A DNA stretch of 64,000 nucleotides, from assembly GCA_039810245.1 (NCBI GenBank), contig JBDHWQ010000008.1, positions 62,001 through 126,000 of the forward strand, in the 5' to 3' direction. The translations under genes and the position numbers were made by a program. The notes beneath the pieces are model-generated. The model saw nothing but the letters and a program-made list of their open reading frames with translations. It made no database searches and had not been told where the DNA came from. The stretch comes from CALDSL01 sp039810245. GTDB taxonomy: Bacteria > Chloroflexota > Anaerolineae > Anaerolineales > Anaerolineaceae. Positions 33,329 through 40,692 of this stretch are shown piece after piece (position 1 is the stretch's first letter; every line of letters begins with the position of its first letter).

Positions 33329-33346
33329 AGGGTGCTCCTTCATGGT

Positions 33347-33985
33347 TTATACCATCAGTCCGGCCAGGGCGTCGATCACGGCCGGCGCACGGGCGCCGTC
33401 CGCGCGCCGGCCTTGCAGGATGCCTTCGCGCTGCAAACGGCGGCCCAGCGCAACCCCGGCCGGCGAGTCGAGCACCCATTCGGTTTCCACGGTGCGGACG
33501 CCGCGCTCGGGGTAGTTTTCGATGTACCAGCATAACATCATGCCCATCAGCAGCGCTTCCAACGCCGGGTTGAGCACAGCGCAAACGCGGATGGGCTTGC
33601 GCGCGTAGTAGGGAGTCGCGCCCAGCAGGTTGGCGCTGCCGGCGTAGCGATCGCGACAGGCGTAAGCCAGCCCGCGCACGCCAGACATGTACAGCGCGCC
33701 CATGCACAGCGGGCAGGGTTCCATGGTGGTATACAGCGTGCACTCATGCCGTTGCGGCAGCAAATGAGGCATGGCGAGCAGCGCGTTCAGCTCGGCGTGC
33801 GCCAGCTCGGTGTTCGCCACCTGGCGCGGCGGCGGGAAGGTTTCGGTGATGCGGTTGCGCCCGCGCGCGATGATCACCCCACCCGGGCTAAGGATAACGC
33901 AGCCGATGGGGATGGAGCCAGCGCGGTAACTCTCCCAGGCTTCTTCCAGCGCGGCCTGCCAGGGCAGCGCCAGCTCAGACCACAT
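33347..33985 (-). CDS. Zinc-dependent nucleoside/cytidine deaminase family protein
   Basis: 212 residues. The deaminase zinc site is complete: HAELNAL (His ligand and catalytic Glu) and EPCPLCMGALYMSG (two Cys ligands). The fold begins with EAWESYRAGSIPIGCVILSP. It resembles tRNA adenosine deaminase/guanine deaminase relatives but carries about 70 extra C-terminal residues beyond the usual 150. The ATG lies inside the last codons of selD (11-nt overlap), so the two are co-translated. The substrate cannot be chosen between a free base and a nucleoside. Confidence 0.85.
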   Translation of the reverse strand: MWSELALPWQAALEEAWESYRAGSIPIGCVILSPGGVIIARGRNRITETFPPPRQVANTELAHAELNALLAMPHLLPQRHECTLYTTMEPCPLCMGALYMSGVRGLAYACRDRYAGSANLLGATPYYARKPIRVCAVLNPALEALLMGMMLCWYIENYPERGVRTVETEWVLDSPAGVALGRRLQREGILQGRRADGARAPAVIDALAGLMV

Positions 33986-35042
33986 GGATGCCCGTTCCAT
34001 CCACTGCCTCGCCGATCTCCCACGCGGGGACGTCCTGCGCCGCGGCGCGCGCGCGGAACTCCTCGGCCTGCGCGGCCGGCACGCACAGCAGCAGCCCGCC
34101 GCTGGTCTGCGGGTCGAACAACAGCATCTCGTCCGGCTCGTCCAGCGCGGCGTCGAACTGCACGCGCTCGCGGAAGTACATACGGTTATCGGCCGCGCCG
34201 CCGGGAAAGGTGCCCATACGCGCGTACTTGCGCGCGCAGGAAAGCAGCGGCACGTCTGCGGCGCGGATGCGCAGGGCGCAGCCGCTGGCGGTGGCCATTT
34301 CCAGCGCATGGCCCAGCAGCGAGTAGCCGGTGATGTCAGTGGCGCCGCGCAGGTTGAACTCGCGCGCCAGCGCGCCGGCGTCGCGGTTCAGGCGCGCCAT
34401 CCAGCCCACTGCTTCGGCTACGTCGGCCGGGTCGGCTACTTCGCGCTTAAGCGCGGTGGCGGTGACGCCAAAGCCCAGCGGCTTGGTGAGGAATAGCCGG
34501 TCGCCGGGGCGCGCGCCGGCCTTGGTCATCACCCGGCGCGGGTCCAGCATGCCCACCACGGCCAGCCCGTACTTGGGCTCTTTATCCTGAACGGTGTGCC
34601 CGCCGGCGATCACCACGCCCGCCTCGCGCGCCTTTTCGGCCCCGCCGCGCAGGATTTGCGCGGAGATTTCCGCCGGCAGGTCGGGCGGCAGTGCGGCAAT
34701 ATTGAGCGCCAGGAAAGGCACCCCGCCCATCGCGTACACGTCCGACAGGCTGTTGGCGGTGGCGATTGCGCCGTAATCGTAAGGGTCGTCCACCACCGGG
34801 GTGAAGAAGTCGGTAGTCAGCACCAGGGCGCGTTCATCGTCCAGCCGCCAGACGGCGGCATCGTCCGGGCTGTCCAGGCCGACCAGCAGGTCCGGGTAGT
34901 CGGCGGAGTGGAAAACGTCACTGACCGGGCGCAGCACGTGCGCCAGCGCTTCCGCGCTTAGCTTGGATGCTCAACCGGCGCAGTTGGAGAGCGATGTGAG
35001 GCGGATTTGTTTTCCAGAAGGCGAGGGGGCTTCGGTGGTCAT
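33975..35042 (-). CDS. selD: Selenide, water dikinase, itself a selenoprotein (in-frame TGA at codon 24)
   Basis: 355 residues if TGA 34971-34973 is read as selenocysteine. The N-terminal active site then reads SNCAG-Sec-ASKL: Sec24 and Lys27 have the spacing of Cys17 and Lys20 in the E. coli enzyme. Downstream motifs confirm the family: LVLTTDFFTPVVDDPYDYG, ANSLSDVYAMGG, VIAGGHTVQDKEPKYGLAV, DITGYSLLGHALEMA and FDPQTSGGLLL. It makes selenophosphate from selenide and ATP, the donor for selenocysteine and selenouridine. Calling the gene from the next ATG (34937) would delete the catalytic residue. A TATAAT ends 7 nt before the ATG, and no Shine-Dalgarno site is present. It overlaps the deaminase gene. 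Confidence 0.92.
34942..34962 (-). promoter_or_regulatory. Candidate SECIS element of selD
   Basis: Downstream of the TGA the mRNA can form GCT-A-AGCGC / GCGCT-GGC, an 8-bp stem with one bulged A and a GGAA loop. The loop starts 17 nt after the TGA, inside the range known for bacterial SECIS elements, and begins with G-G as SelB-recognised loops do. It is less canonical than the selW-like hairpin. Confidence 0.55.
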
Positions 35043-35049
35043 GCGTATG

Positions 35050-35055
35050 ATTATA
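35050..35055 (-). promoter_or_regulatory. -10 box of a likely leaderless selD promoter
   Basis: TATAAT on the minus strand, 7 nt before the selD ATG. Transcription would start at the initiation codon itself. Confidence 0.6.
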
Positions 35056-35167
35056 CCTGCTGCTGTCCGACCGGTAACCGTTTTGAGAGCGACCGTTAGG
35101 GTATATTGTGCGATGTAAAGATTGGCGCTCACCCCCCTCCCGCTGTGATCCCACAAACTGCCGGTTA

Positions 35168-35198
35168 TAAAAACGCCCACCATTTTTGTGGTGGGCGT
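35168..35198 (-). terminator. Intrinsic terminator of the SPFH gene
   Basis: On the minus strand ACGCCCACCA pairs with TGGTGGGCGT (10 bp, A-rich loop) and is followed by TTTTT. It begins 9 nt after the stop codon at 35207. Confidence 0.93.
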
Positions 35199-35206
35199 TG
35201 GCTTCT

Positions 35207-36247
35207 TTATGGGTTGGTTTCGGTGCTCAACCCGGGCTGGGCGGTGTCCGGCAGCGGGATGAGGAACGGGCTGTCGGAAGGAAGCAGCATGGTCTGGATG
35301 TTGGGCGAGAGCTTGGTGATGTACTGGTAGCTCAGCAGGTTGGGGTTGTTCTTGAGCGCGTCGGCGATGAGCTGCAGCGACTTGGCCTCCGCCTGTGCCG
35401 CGATCAGCCGCGATTCGGCGTCGGCTTTGGCGCGGATCACCACCGCATCTGCCTGGCCCTGGGCGGTCTGGCGCGCCTGCTCGGCTTCCTGCTTGCGCTG
35501 CTCGACGATAAAGCGCGCCTGCTGCGCCTGCTGCTCCGAAATCTGCTTCTGCTCGACAGAGGCGGCATACTCCTGCGAGAAGGTGATATTACGCAGGATG
35601 TAATCCACCAGCAGCAGGCCGTTCTCTTCCAGCTTGGCGCGCATGCGCACTTGCAGCTCGTCCACCATTTCCTGGCGTTTGGTGGTCACCACTTCTTCCA
35701 CGCCGTATTGCGAAACCACGTCGCGCACGATGCCGCGCGCCTGGGCGCGCACCAGGTCGTCGCCGTAGCGGTTTTGCCACTCAATATGCACCTGCACCAC
35801 TTTGGTCGGGTCGATGGCATAGATCACCGAGGCGTCCACAAAGATCTCCTGCCCGTCGGCGGTGCGCGCAGTGATGGAGTCATCGCCCTGCATCTGGCCT
35901 TCAGATGCGGCGATACTCATCGTGTATGTCTGGCGCGAGATAGGATAGCGCACCACCGACTCGGCAAAGGGGATGATCCAGTGCAGGCCGGCGTCCAGCG
36001 CCTGCTCGCGGTAGCCCTTGGGCGCTACGGCTGAAATGACCACGCCGCGCTCCTGCGGGGCGATGAACACCAGGCCGGAGCTGACGGTGGTGAGCACCGC
36101 AGCAGTGAGGAACAGCACCAGCAGGTAAAAACCACTACGTGGCAGCGGGCGGTTGCGGCCCAGCCGTACGATCACCAGCCCCAGCACGGCAAAGGCAATG
36201 ATCCAGGCGGCGGTAGCGATGAAACCGATCAGGGTTGCGATATTCAT
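35207..36247 (-). CDS. SPFH/prohibitin-domain membrane protein
   Basis: 346 residues from MNIATLIGFIA with TGAGGAGAAAAAC upstream. Two N-terminal hydrophobic helices (TAAWIIAFAVLGLVIVRLG and GFYLLVLFLTAAVLTTVSS) are followed by the SPFH domain (VFIAPQERGVVISAVAPKGYREQALDAGL, split here: ERGVVIS then LHWIIPFAESV, then VSRQ-type QTYTMSI). A long Ala/Gln/Glu coiled-coil tail follows (EQKQISEQQAQQARFIVEQ, AKADAESRLIAAQAEAKS). Such proteins form oligomeric membrane scaffolds. The C-terminal Pro-rich end (LIPLPDTAQPGLSTE) is the last 30 residues. It is the only gene of its transcript. Confidence 0.88.
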   Translation of the reverse strand: MNIATLIGFIATAAWIIAFAVLGLVIVRLGRNRPLPRSGFYLLVLFLTAAVLTTVSSGLVFIAPQERGVVISAVAPKGYREQALDAGLHWIIPFAESVVRYPISRQTYTMSIAASEGQMQGDDSITARTADGQEIFVDASVIYAIDPTKVVQVHIEWQNRYGDDLVRAQARGIVRDVVSQYGVEEVVTTKRQEMVDELQVRMRAKLEENGLLLVDYILRNITFSQEYAASVEQKQISEQQAQQARFIVEQRKQEAEQARQTAQGQADAVVIRAKADAESRLIAAQAEAKSLQLIADALKNNPNLLSYQYITKLSPNIQTMLLPSDSPFLIPLPDTAQPGLSTETNP

Positions 36248-36393
36248 GTTTTTCTCCTCATAAGATCGCGGAAAGGTCAGCCAAACCATTATACGGGTTT
36301 GGCACTCGGGCTCGAAGGTTTTGTAAAGAGAATGCATAGTGGGAGACGCGCATTCGCAGCAGAAGTTCAGCTTTCTGCTGCCTCGATTGGGGC

Positions 36394-36399
36394 TATACT
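36394..36399 (+). promoter_or_regulatory. -10 box of a likely leaderless promoter
   Basis: TATACT ends 8 nt before the ATG of the PyrK-like gene; no ribosome-binding site lies between. Confidence 0.5.
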
Positions 36400-36407
36400 A
36401 TCTTGCA

Positions 36408-37088
36408 ATGGCGAATGCTTGGGTGGAAATCCTGGAAACACGCCTGGATGGCGGCAGCGTGAGCTGTGTGTTACGGCTGCCACCTGGCATGCGGCCTGCA
36501 GCGGGGCAGTACCTCTACGCCTTCTGCGATGACGCGGGCGATCTGCTGCCGTCGGCGCTGTTCCCCGCCAGCCTGCCCGGCGCAGAAATGCGTTTTGCCG
36601 CGCCCATTCCACCCGCGTGGAATGCGGGAATGCGCCTGGTGGCGCGCGGGCCGCTGGGCCGCGGCTTTACGCTGCCGGATGCCGCGCGGCGCGTGGCGCT
36701 GGCCGCGCTGGACAGCTCGGCCGGGGCGCTGCTGCCGCTGGCGTGGCAGGCGCTGCAGCGCGGGGGTGAGGTAGTGTTGTACGCGCGCGTGCCGCCGCCC
36801 GGCCTGCCCCCCGCGGTAGAAGTGCTGCCGCTGGACCTGCTGGCCGAGGCCCCCGCCTGGGCGCATTACCTTGCGCTGGATGCCCCGCTGGCCGCGCTGG
36901 AAAGCCTGCCCGGATTGTTGGGAGCGCGCGGTTTTGGCGCGATGGCGTGCGCGGTGCAGGTGCTGGCGCGGGCAGCCATGCCGTGCGCCGGGGTGGCCGC
37001 GTGCGGCGTGTGCGCGGTGTCCACGCGCCGCGGCTGGAAGCTGGCCTGCAAAGACGGCCCGGTGTTCGATTGGGAATCGCTGGCGTGA
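36408..37088 (+). CDS. PyrK-like iron-sulfur flavoprotein subunit (divergent)
   Basis: 226 residues. The C-terminus carries the PyrK [2Fe-2S] pattern: Cys in MPCAGVAACGVCAVS (three Cys) plus the later LACKDGPVFDW, and this last string is highly characteristic of dihydroorotate dehydrogenase electron-transfer subunits. The N-terminal half is a ferredoxin-reductase-like beta barrel (RLPPGMRPAAGQYLYAF, RLVARGPLGRGF), but the family's FAD-binding RxYS and NAD-binding GGG motifs are poorly preserved. The ATG is likely leaderless. It heads an operon with a PIG-L protein and a DHOD-like protein, so the usual PyrK-PyrD pair is interrupted by another gene. Confidence 0.75.
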   Translation: MANAWVEILETRLDGGSVSCVLRLPPGMRPAAGQYLYAFCDDAGDLLPSALFPASLPGAEMRFAAPIPPAWNAGMRLVARGPLGRGFTLPDAARRVALAALDSSAGALLPLAWQALQRGGEVVLYARVPPPGLPPAVEVLPLDLLAEAPAWAHYLALDAPLAALESLPGLLGARGFGAMACAVQVLARAAMPCAGVAACGVCAVSTRRGWKLACKDGPVFDWESLA

Positions 37089-37101
37089 TGGGAGAAGCGT
37101 A

Positions 37102-37884
37102 TTGGAAAGCAAACCATTAACTGTCCTGGCATTTTTTGCCCACCCGGATGATGAAACCATGCTGGCCGGGGGTACACTGGCGCTGCTGGCGCGCCAGGGC
37201 GCGCGGGTGCATTACCTGTGCGCTACACGCGGCGAGGGCGGGGAGAACGGCGACCCGCCACTGTGCGCGCTGGAAGAGCTGGGCGCGGTGCGCGAAGCCG
37301 AAATGCGCTGCGCAGTGCAGCAGCTTGGCGCGACCGGTGTGGAATTTTTGGATTATATTGACCCGCGTGTGGGCGCGGATAATAGCCTGTATGCCTACGC
37401 GGACGACGTGGACGAGTTGGCGCAGGCGGTGCGAGCCGCGGTCGAGCGGCTGGGCGTGGATGCGATGATCACGCACGGCTCCAATGGCGAGTATGGTCAC
37501 CCGGCGCACTTGCTCACGCACCGCGCGGCGAGGCTGGCAGTACAGACGCTGGGCGAGCGCGCGCCGCTGTTGTACAGTAGCAACGCCTGCTTTGCGGGTC
37601 ACCCCAAGCCGCGGCTGGCCAACAAAGATGATGAAGCCCACCTGGTGCTGGATGTGACCCCGGTGCTGGCGCAAAAGACGGCCGCGGCGCTGTGCCACCG
37701 CACGCAGCATGCGCTGTTTGTGCGCAACGCGTCAAAAGACGCCGGGCGCGCGGTGACGGTAGAAGAGGTGATCGTGCGGCTGGAAAGCCTGCGCCGCCAC
37801 CTGCCGCCTGTGGCCGCGGGCGGCCGCGCCGCTGATGCCCTGGCGGCACTGCTGCGCGCCAGCGGCTGCGTGTTGGAAGGCTGA
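37102..37884 (+). CDS. PIG-L/LmbE-family deacetylase
   Basis: 260 residues from a TTG start with GGAG 7 nt upstream, the only start with a ribosome site before the conserved part. The motif LAFFAHPDDETMLAGG (AHPDDE zinc/catalytic signature) lies near residues 9-24. ATRGEGGENGDPP and HGSNGEYGHPAHLLTH supply the remaining ligands (His-Pro-x-His). It resembles N-acetylglucosaminyl-malate or mycothiol-pathway deacetylases more than the 11285 protein does. It sits 14 nt after the PyrK-like gene and 4 nt before the DHOD-like gene. Confidence 0.9.
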   Translation: MESKPLTVLAFFAHPDDETMLAGGTLALLARQGARVHYLCATRGEGGENGDPPLCALEELGAVREAEMRCAVQQLGATGVEFLDYIDPRVGADNSLYAYADDVDELAQAVRAAVERLGVDAMITHGSNGEYGHPAHLLTHRAARLAVQTLGERAPLLYSSNACFAGHPKPRLANKDDEAHLVLDVTPVLAQKTAAALCHRTQHALFVRNASKDAGRAVTVEEVIVRLESLRRHLPPVAAGGRAADALAALLRASGCVLEG

Positions 37885-37888
37885 CCGC

Positions 37889-38629
37889 ATGGCGCGCCAG
37901 GACCTGTACCTGTCCTCGCCCTGGATGAACAGCGCCGGCAGCCTGGGCTTCCAGCCGCCGGCGGCTTGGAACTGGGAAGCGCCGATGGGCGCATTCGTCA
38001 CCAGCCCCATCAGCCTGCGGTCGCGCACCCCGGCGGGTGAACGGGCGCTGGCGGCTTACCCGGGCGGTTTCCTGCTGCACACCGGCTTTCCAAACCCAGG
38101 CCTGCCCGCGCTGCTCAAGGGCGTTGCGCGGCGCTGGGCGGCGCAGCCGCTGCCCGTCTGGGTGCATCTACTGGCCGAAAACCCGGCCGCCGTGGCAGAC
38201 ATGGTCGAGCGCTGCGAAGGATTAGAAGGGGTGATGGCGGTCGAGCTGGGGCTGCCGCCGGGCGCGGGGGATAGCGCGTGGCTGGACCTGGCGCTGGCCG
38301 GGGTGGGCGAGCTGCCGCTGGTGGTGTGCGTGCCGGTTAATGCGGCGGGCGAGGCCTGGGTGGAAAAGCTGCCCGGGTTGGGCGCCAGCGCCATTTGCCT
38401 GAGCGCTCCGCGCGGGGCGATGCCCAAGGCGGGCGGGCGGCTGGCGAGCGGGCGCATGTACGGCCCGGGGCTGCTGCCGCTGGTTTTCGACGCGCTGGCG
38501 CGGCTGCGCGAGCTGGAAATCCCAATCATCGCCGGATGCGGGGTGTACCGCCTGGAAGACGGCCAGGCGCTGCTGCGCGCCGGGGCTTTTGCAGTGCAGG
38601 TGGATGCCGCCCTGTGGCGGCCGCGCTGA
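37889..38629 (+). CDS. Dihydroorotate-dehydrogenase-like TIM-barrel protein, active-site residues degenerate
   Basis: 246 residues from MARQDLYLSSPWMNSAGSLGF. The class-1B PyrD outline is recognisable: NSAGSLGF at the N-terminus (for N-A-S-G-T-F-G), GFLLHTGFPNPG (for the lNs-G-l-q-N-P-G block), and near the end PIIAGCGVYRLEDGQALLRAGAFAVQVDAA (FMN phosphate loop). Key catalytic positions look lost: the family Lys in V-T-K-T reads VTSPIS, and the N-x-S-C-P-N segment with the catalytic Cys reads VELGLPPG. It may therefore bind FMN yet not oxidise dihydroorotate. Its stop abuts the convergent dtd stop with zero spacing. Confidence 0.7.
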   Translation: MARQDLYLSSPWMNSAGSLGFQPPAAWNWEAPMGAFVTSPISLRSRTPAGERALAAYPGGFLLHTGFPNPGLPALLKGVARRWAAQPLPVWVHLLAENPAAVADMVERCEGLEGVMAVELGLPPGAGDSAWLDLALAGVGELPLVVCVPVNAAGEAWVEKLPGLGASAICLSAPRGAMPKAGGRLASGRMYGPGLLPLVFDALARLRELEIPIIAGCGVYRLEDGQALLRAGAFAVQVDAALWRPR

Positions 38630-39067
38630 TTACATCTCCAGCCAGATCGTCACCGGACCGTCATTGCGGATGTCCACCACCATGTGCGCGCCGAACTCGC
38701 CGCTGCCGGTGGGCACGCCCTGTTCGGCCAGCAGCGCGGTAAAGCGGTCGACCAGCGCGCGGGCCATTTCGGGCGCGGCTGCGCCAATGAAGGATGGGCG
38801 GTTGCCCTTGCGCGTGTCGGCGAACAGAGTGAACTGCGAGACGACGATGGCCGAACCGCCCACATCCAGAACCGAGCGGTTGATCTTGCCCTGCTCATCT
38901 TCAAAGATGCGCAGCAGGGCGATCTTTCGCGCCATCGCGGCGGCCTTTTCTTCGTTATCGTCCGGGCCAATGCCGAGCAAAATCACCAGCCCGAGGCCGA
39001 TTTCAGAAAGCACATTACCATCCACGGTCACGCTGCCGTGTGTCACCCGTTGGATCACCGCGCGCAT
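38630..39067 (-). CDS. dtd: D-aminoacyl-tRNA deacylase
   Basis: 145 residues from MRAVIQRVTHGSV (TTAGGAGAG upstream), the standard Dtd length. The two diagnostic motifs are present: GGSAIVVSQFTLFADTRKG (SQFTL) and SGEFGAHMVVDIRNDGPVT (Gly-cis-Pro-like NxGPxT end). It hydrolyses D-aminoacyl-tRNA, notably D-Tyr-tRNA and mischarged Gly-tRNA(Ala). Genes for trpS and a tRNA-related enzyme nearby fit a translation-quality theme. Confidence 0.95.
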   Translation of the reverse strand: MRAVIQRVTHGSVTVDGNVLSEIGLGLVILLGIGPDDNEEKAAAMARKIALLRIFEDEQGKINRSVLDVGGSAIVVSQFTLFADTRKGNRPSFIGAAAPEMARALVDRFTALLAEQGVPTGSGEFGAHMVVDIRNDGPVTIWLEM

Positions 39068-39129
39068 AAGAAGCTCTCCTAAAGTGGATTTGAGCATTAT
39101 TGTAAGTGATTTTTAGAGGAAGCAGATGG

Positions 39130-39182
39130 ACATAAAGAGAAGAGCGGGCGCGCTAGCGGCGCGCCCGCTCTTCTCTTTATGT
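39130..39182 (-). terminator. Perfect 24-bp inverted repeat
   Basis: Arms 39130-39153 and 39159-39182 are exact complements with a 5-nt loop (TAGCG). It stands upstream of dtd on the minus strand and could end transcripts coming from trpS or from the interval RNA. Confidence 0.65.
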
Positions 39183-39194
39183 ACTTTCTTTTTA

Positions 39195-39225
39195 ATGAAA
39201 ACGCCGGCCTCTAGGGCCGGGCGTT
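39195..39225 (-). terminator. Hairpin with T-run, minus strand
   Basis: AACGCCCGGCC pairs with GGCCGGCGTT (one bulged base, loop CTAGA), followed by TTTTCATT on the minus strand. It looks like an intrinsic terminator for RNA transcribed leftwards from about 39290. Confidence 0.6.
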
Positions 39226-39408
39226 TCTGTCTTACAAATTCTTCTGGTTCGAAATCCCCCTGGATAAACCAGAATGTGTTGAATTCTGTCCATATAATAC
39301 GATCTTCCCTGCAGCACCGCAATTCAGGACATACCGCAGCCCAAAGGGGGATTTCCCCCATTGTACAAGCGGAGCGTGCCCAGGTTCTACAATATGGACA
39401 AAAATCTC

Positions 39409-40398
39409 CTATTTTGGCAGGCCGATGGCGTCGCGCACCTGCACCATCGTATCTTCGGCAATCACGCGCGCGCGTTTGGCGCCGTCATGCAGTACGTCCC
39501 AGATCTCATTCGGGCGCTGGTCCAGCTCACTGCGGCGCGCGCGAAACGGCGCAAAGTAGGCGTTCATGTTCTGCGCCAGTAGCTTCTTGCACTGCACGCA
39601 TCCGATCCCGGCGGTGCGGCATTCGCGGTTGACCATTTCCACCTCTTCCTGGGTGGAGAAGATCTTGTGCATGGCGTACACATTGCAGATATCCGGGTTG
39701 CCCGGGTCGGTTCGACGCTGGCGCTGCGGATCGGTCACCATCGACATCACGCGCTGCTGTGTTTCTTCGGGCGTCGCGGCGATTTCGATGTGGTTGTTGA
39801 GGCTCTTGCTCATCTTATTGACGCCGTCAATGCCGATCACCTTGGGCACTTCAGTGACCTTCATCTGCGGCTCTTTGAGCACATTGGTCTTGTACTGATA
39901 ATTGAACGAGCGCACCGTTTCACGCGCGAATTCGATATGCGGGGCCTGGTCGATGCCTACCGGCACCAGGTCGGTCTTGTAGAGCACGATATCCGCGCTC
40001 ATCAGCACCGGGTAGCCCACCAGCCCATAATTGACATTCTGCTCGTTCTGGCGCACCTTTTCTTTGAAGGTGGGCAGATCGGTGAGCTTGCCCAGCGAGG
40101 TGACCATCGACAGGTAGGTGTGCAGCTCGGTCACCTGCGGCACGTGCGATTGGACGAATACGATGCTCTCATCCGGGCGGATGCCGGCCGCGAGCCAGTC
40201 CAGCGCCATATCGTACGTGTTCTGGCGCAGCTCCAGCGTGGTTTCCATAGTGGTCAGCGCGTGGATATCCACGATGCAGTACACGCAGTCGTAGGTATCT
40301 TGCAGGGCCACGTAGTTACGAATAGCGCCCAGGTAATTGCCCAGGTGCTGGCGGCCGGTGGGGCGAGCGCCGGAGAAAACGCGTCCAACTTTTGTCAT
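39409..40398 (-). CDS. trpS: Tryptophanyl-tRNA synthetase
   Basis: 329 residues, a class I synthetase of usual length. The HIGH-equivalent is RPTGRQHLGNYLGAI (about residues 12-26), and NKMSKSLNNHIEIA (about 214) is the KMSKS loop. The tryptophan-pocket region FVQSHVPQVTELHTYLS and DLVPVGIDQAPHIEFARE are typical. It charges tRNA-Trp. The ATG overlaps the stop of the selW-like gene (ATGA), so the two are co-translated from the promoter at 40675-40680. Confidence 0.95.
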   Translation of the reverse strand: MTKVGRVFSGARPTGRQHLGNYLGAIRNYVALQDTYDCVYCIVDIHALTTMETTLELRQNTYDMALDWLAAGIRPDESIVFVQSHVPQVTELHTYLSMVTSLGKLTDLPTFKEKVRQNEQNVNYGLVGYPVLMSADIVLYKTDLVPVGIDQAPHIEFARETVRSFNYQYKTNVLKEPQMKVTEVPKVIGIDGVNKMSKSLNNHIEIAATPEETQQRVMSMVTDPQRQRRTDPGNPDICNVYAMHKIFSTQEEVEMVNRECRTAGIGCVQCKKLLAQNMNAYFAPFRARRSELDQRPNEIWDVLHDGAKRARVIAEDTMVQVRDAIGLPK

Positions 40399-40649
40399 TT
40401 TGTTCCTTCTTGCAGATGTTTGCGCACCAATTTGAGCACTTCACCGCCTTCGGCGTGGCGGTTGAGCGCCAGCTTGGAAAACAGCAGCGTTTCGTTGACC
40501 TCGACTTCGAATCGCCCGCCTTCGGATGGGACCAGCGTAAGCGTTTCGATCTCAGGCTCAAATTCTTCCAGAAGCTCGGCTGCCAGACCGGCAGCCCGTT
40601 TGGTGTAGTGTCAAACTGCGCAGTAGGTGATGCGGATATTCAAAAGCAT
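40395..40649 (-). CDS. SelW/Rdx-family selenoprotein (in-frame TGA at codon 13)
   Basis: 84 residues if TGA 40611-40613 is selenocysteine; otherwise the frame breaks after 12. The product begins MLLNIRITYCAV-Sec-HYTKRA: the CxxU redox motif at the end of the first strand, exactly where SelW/SelT/SelH proteins carry it. The rest fits the family: LAAELLEEFEPEIETLTLVP, then GGRFEVEVNETLLFSK and a C-terminal helix EGGEVLKLVRKHL. It is a small thioredoxin-like redox protein. AGGAGG lies 5-10 nt before the ATG, with TATAAT further upstream. A canonical SECIS hairpin follows the TGA. The stop overlaps the trpS start. Confidence 0.9.
40578..40596 (-). promoter_or_regulatory. Bacterial SECIS element of the selW-like gene
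   Basis: On the mRNA GGCTGCC pairs with GGCAGCC (7 bp, perfect) around the loop GGTCT. The loop starts 21 nt after the TGA. The GGUC-type loop is the one recognised by SelB in E. coli fdhF, so this is a convincing signal for selenocysteine insertion. Confidence 0.8.
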
Positions 40650-40674
40650 GCCAGCCTCCTGGGATGTCGGGCAG

Positions 40675-40680
40675 ATTATA
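40675..40680 (-). promoter_or_regulatory. -10 box for the selW-trpS operon
   Basis: TATAAT on the minus strand, 25 nt before the selW-like ATG. A Shine-Dalgarno AGGAGG lies in between, so this promoter gives a normal leader. Confidence 0.6.
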
Positions 40681-40692
40681 ACATCAGAAACC

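Larger units (their letters stand above)
39068..39408 (-). other. Gene-poor interval between trpS and dtd with several hairpins
   Basis: A relatively AT-rich 341-bp gap on the trpS-to-dtd strand. It holds a TATTAT box near 39296-39301 (minus), a long-range inverted repeat around GAAATCCCCC (near 39250 and 39345), and two strong hairpins nearer dtd. A short open frame reaches across it, but its sequence is not protein-like. It may encode a small RNA; no known riboswitch was recognised. Confidence 0.4.

Noticed and set aside
39113..39361. 82-codon minus-strand frame between trpS and dtd
   Set aside because: No ribosome site, crosses two strong hairpins, and the amino-acid sequence is not protein-like.
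40611..40613. The TGA as a simple nonsense mutation (pseudogene) in the selW-like gene
   Set aside because: The sequence after it remains family-like, the codon is exactly at the CxxU position, a SECIS hairpin follows, and selD shows the same feature.
39409..40692. T-box or tryptophan riboswitch upstream of trpS
   Set aside because: The upstream sequence is fully occupied by the selW-like gene and a short leader; no T-box motif was seen.
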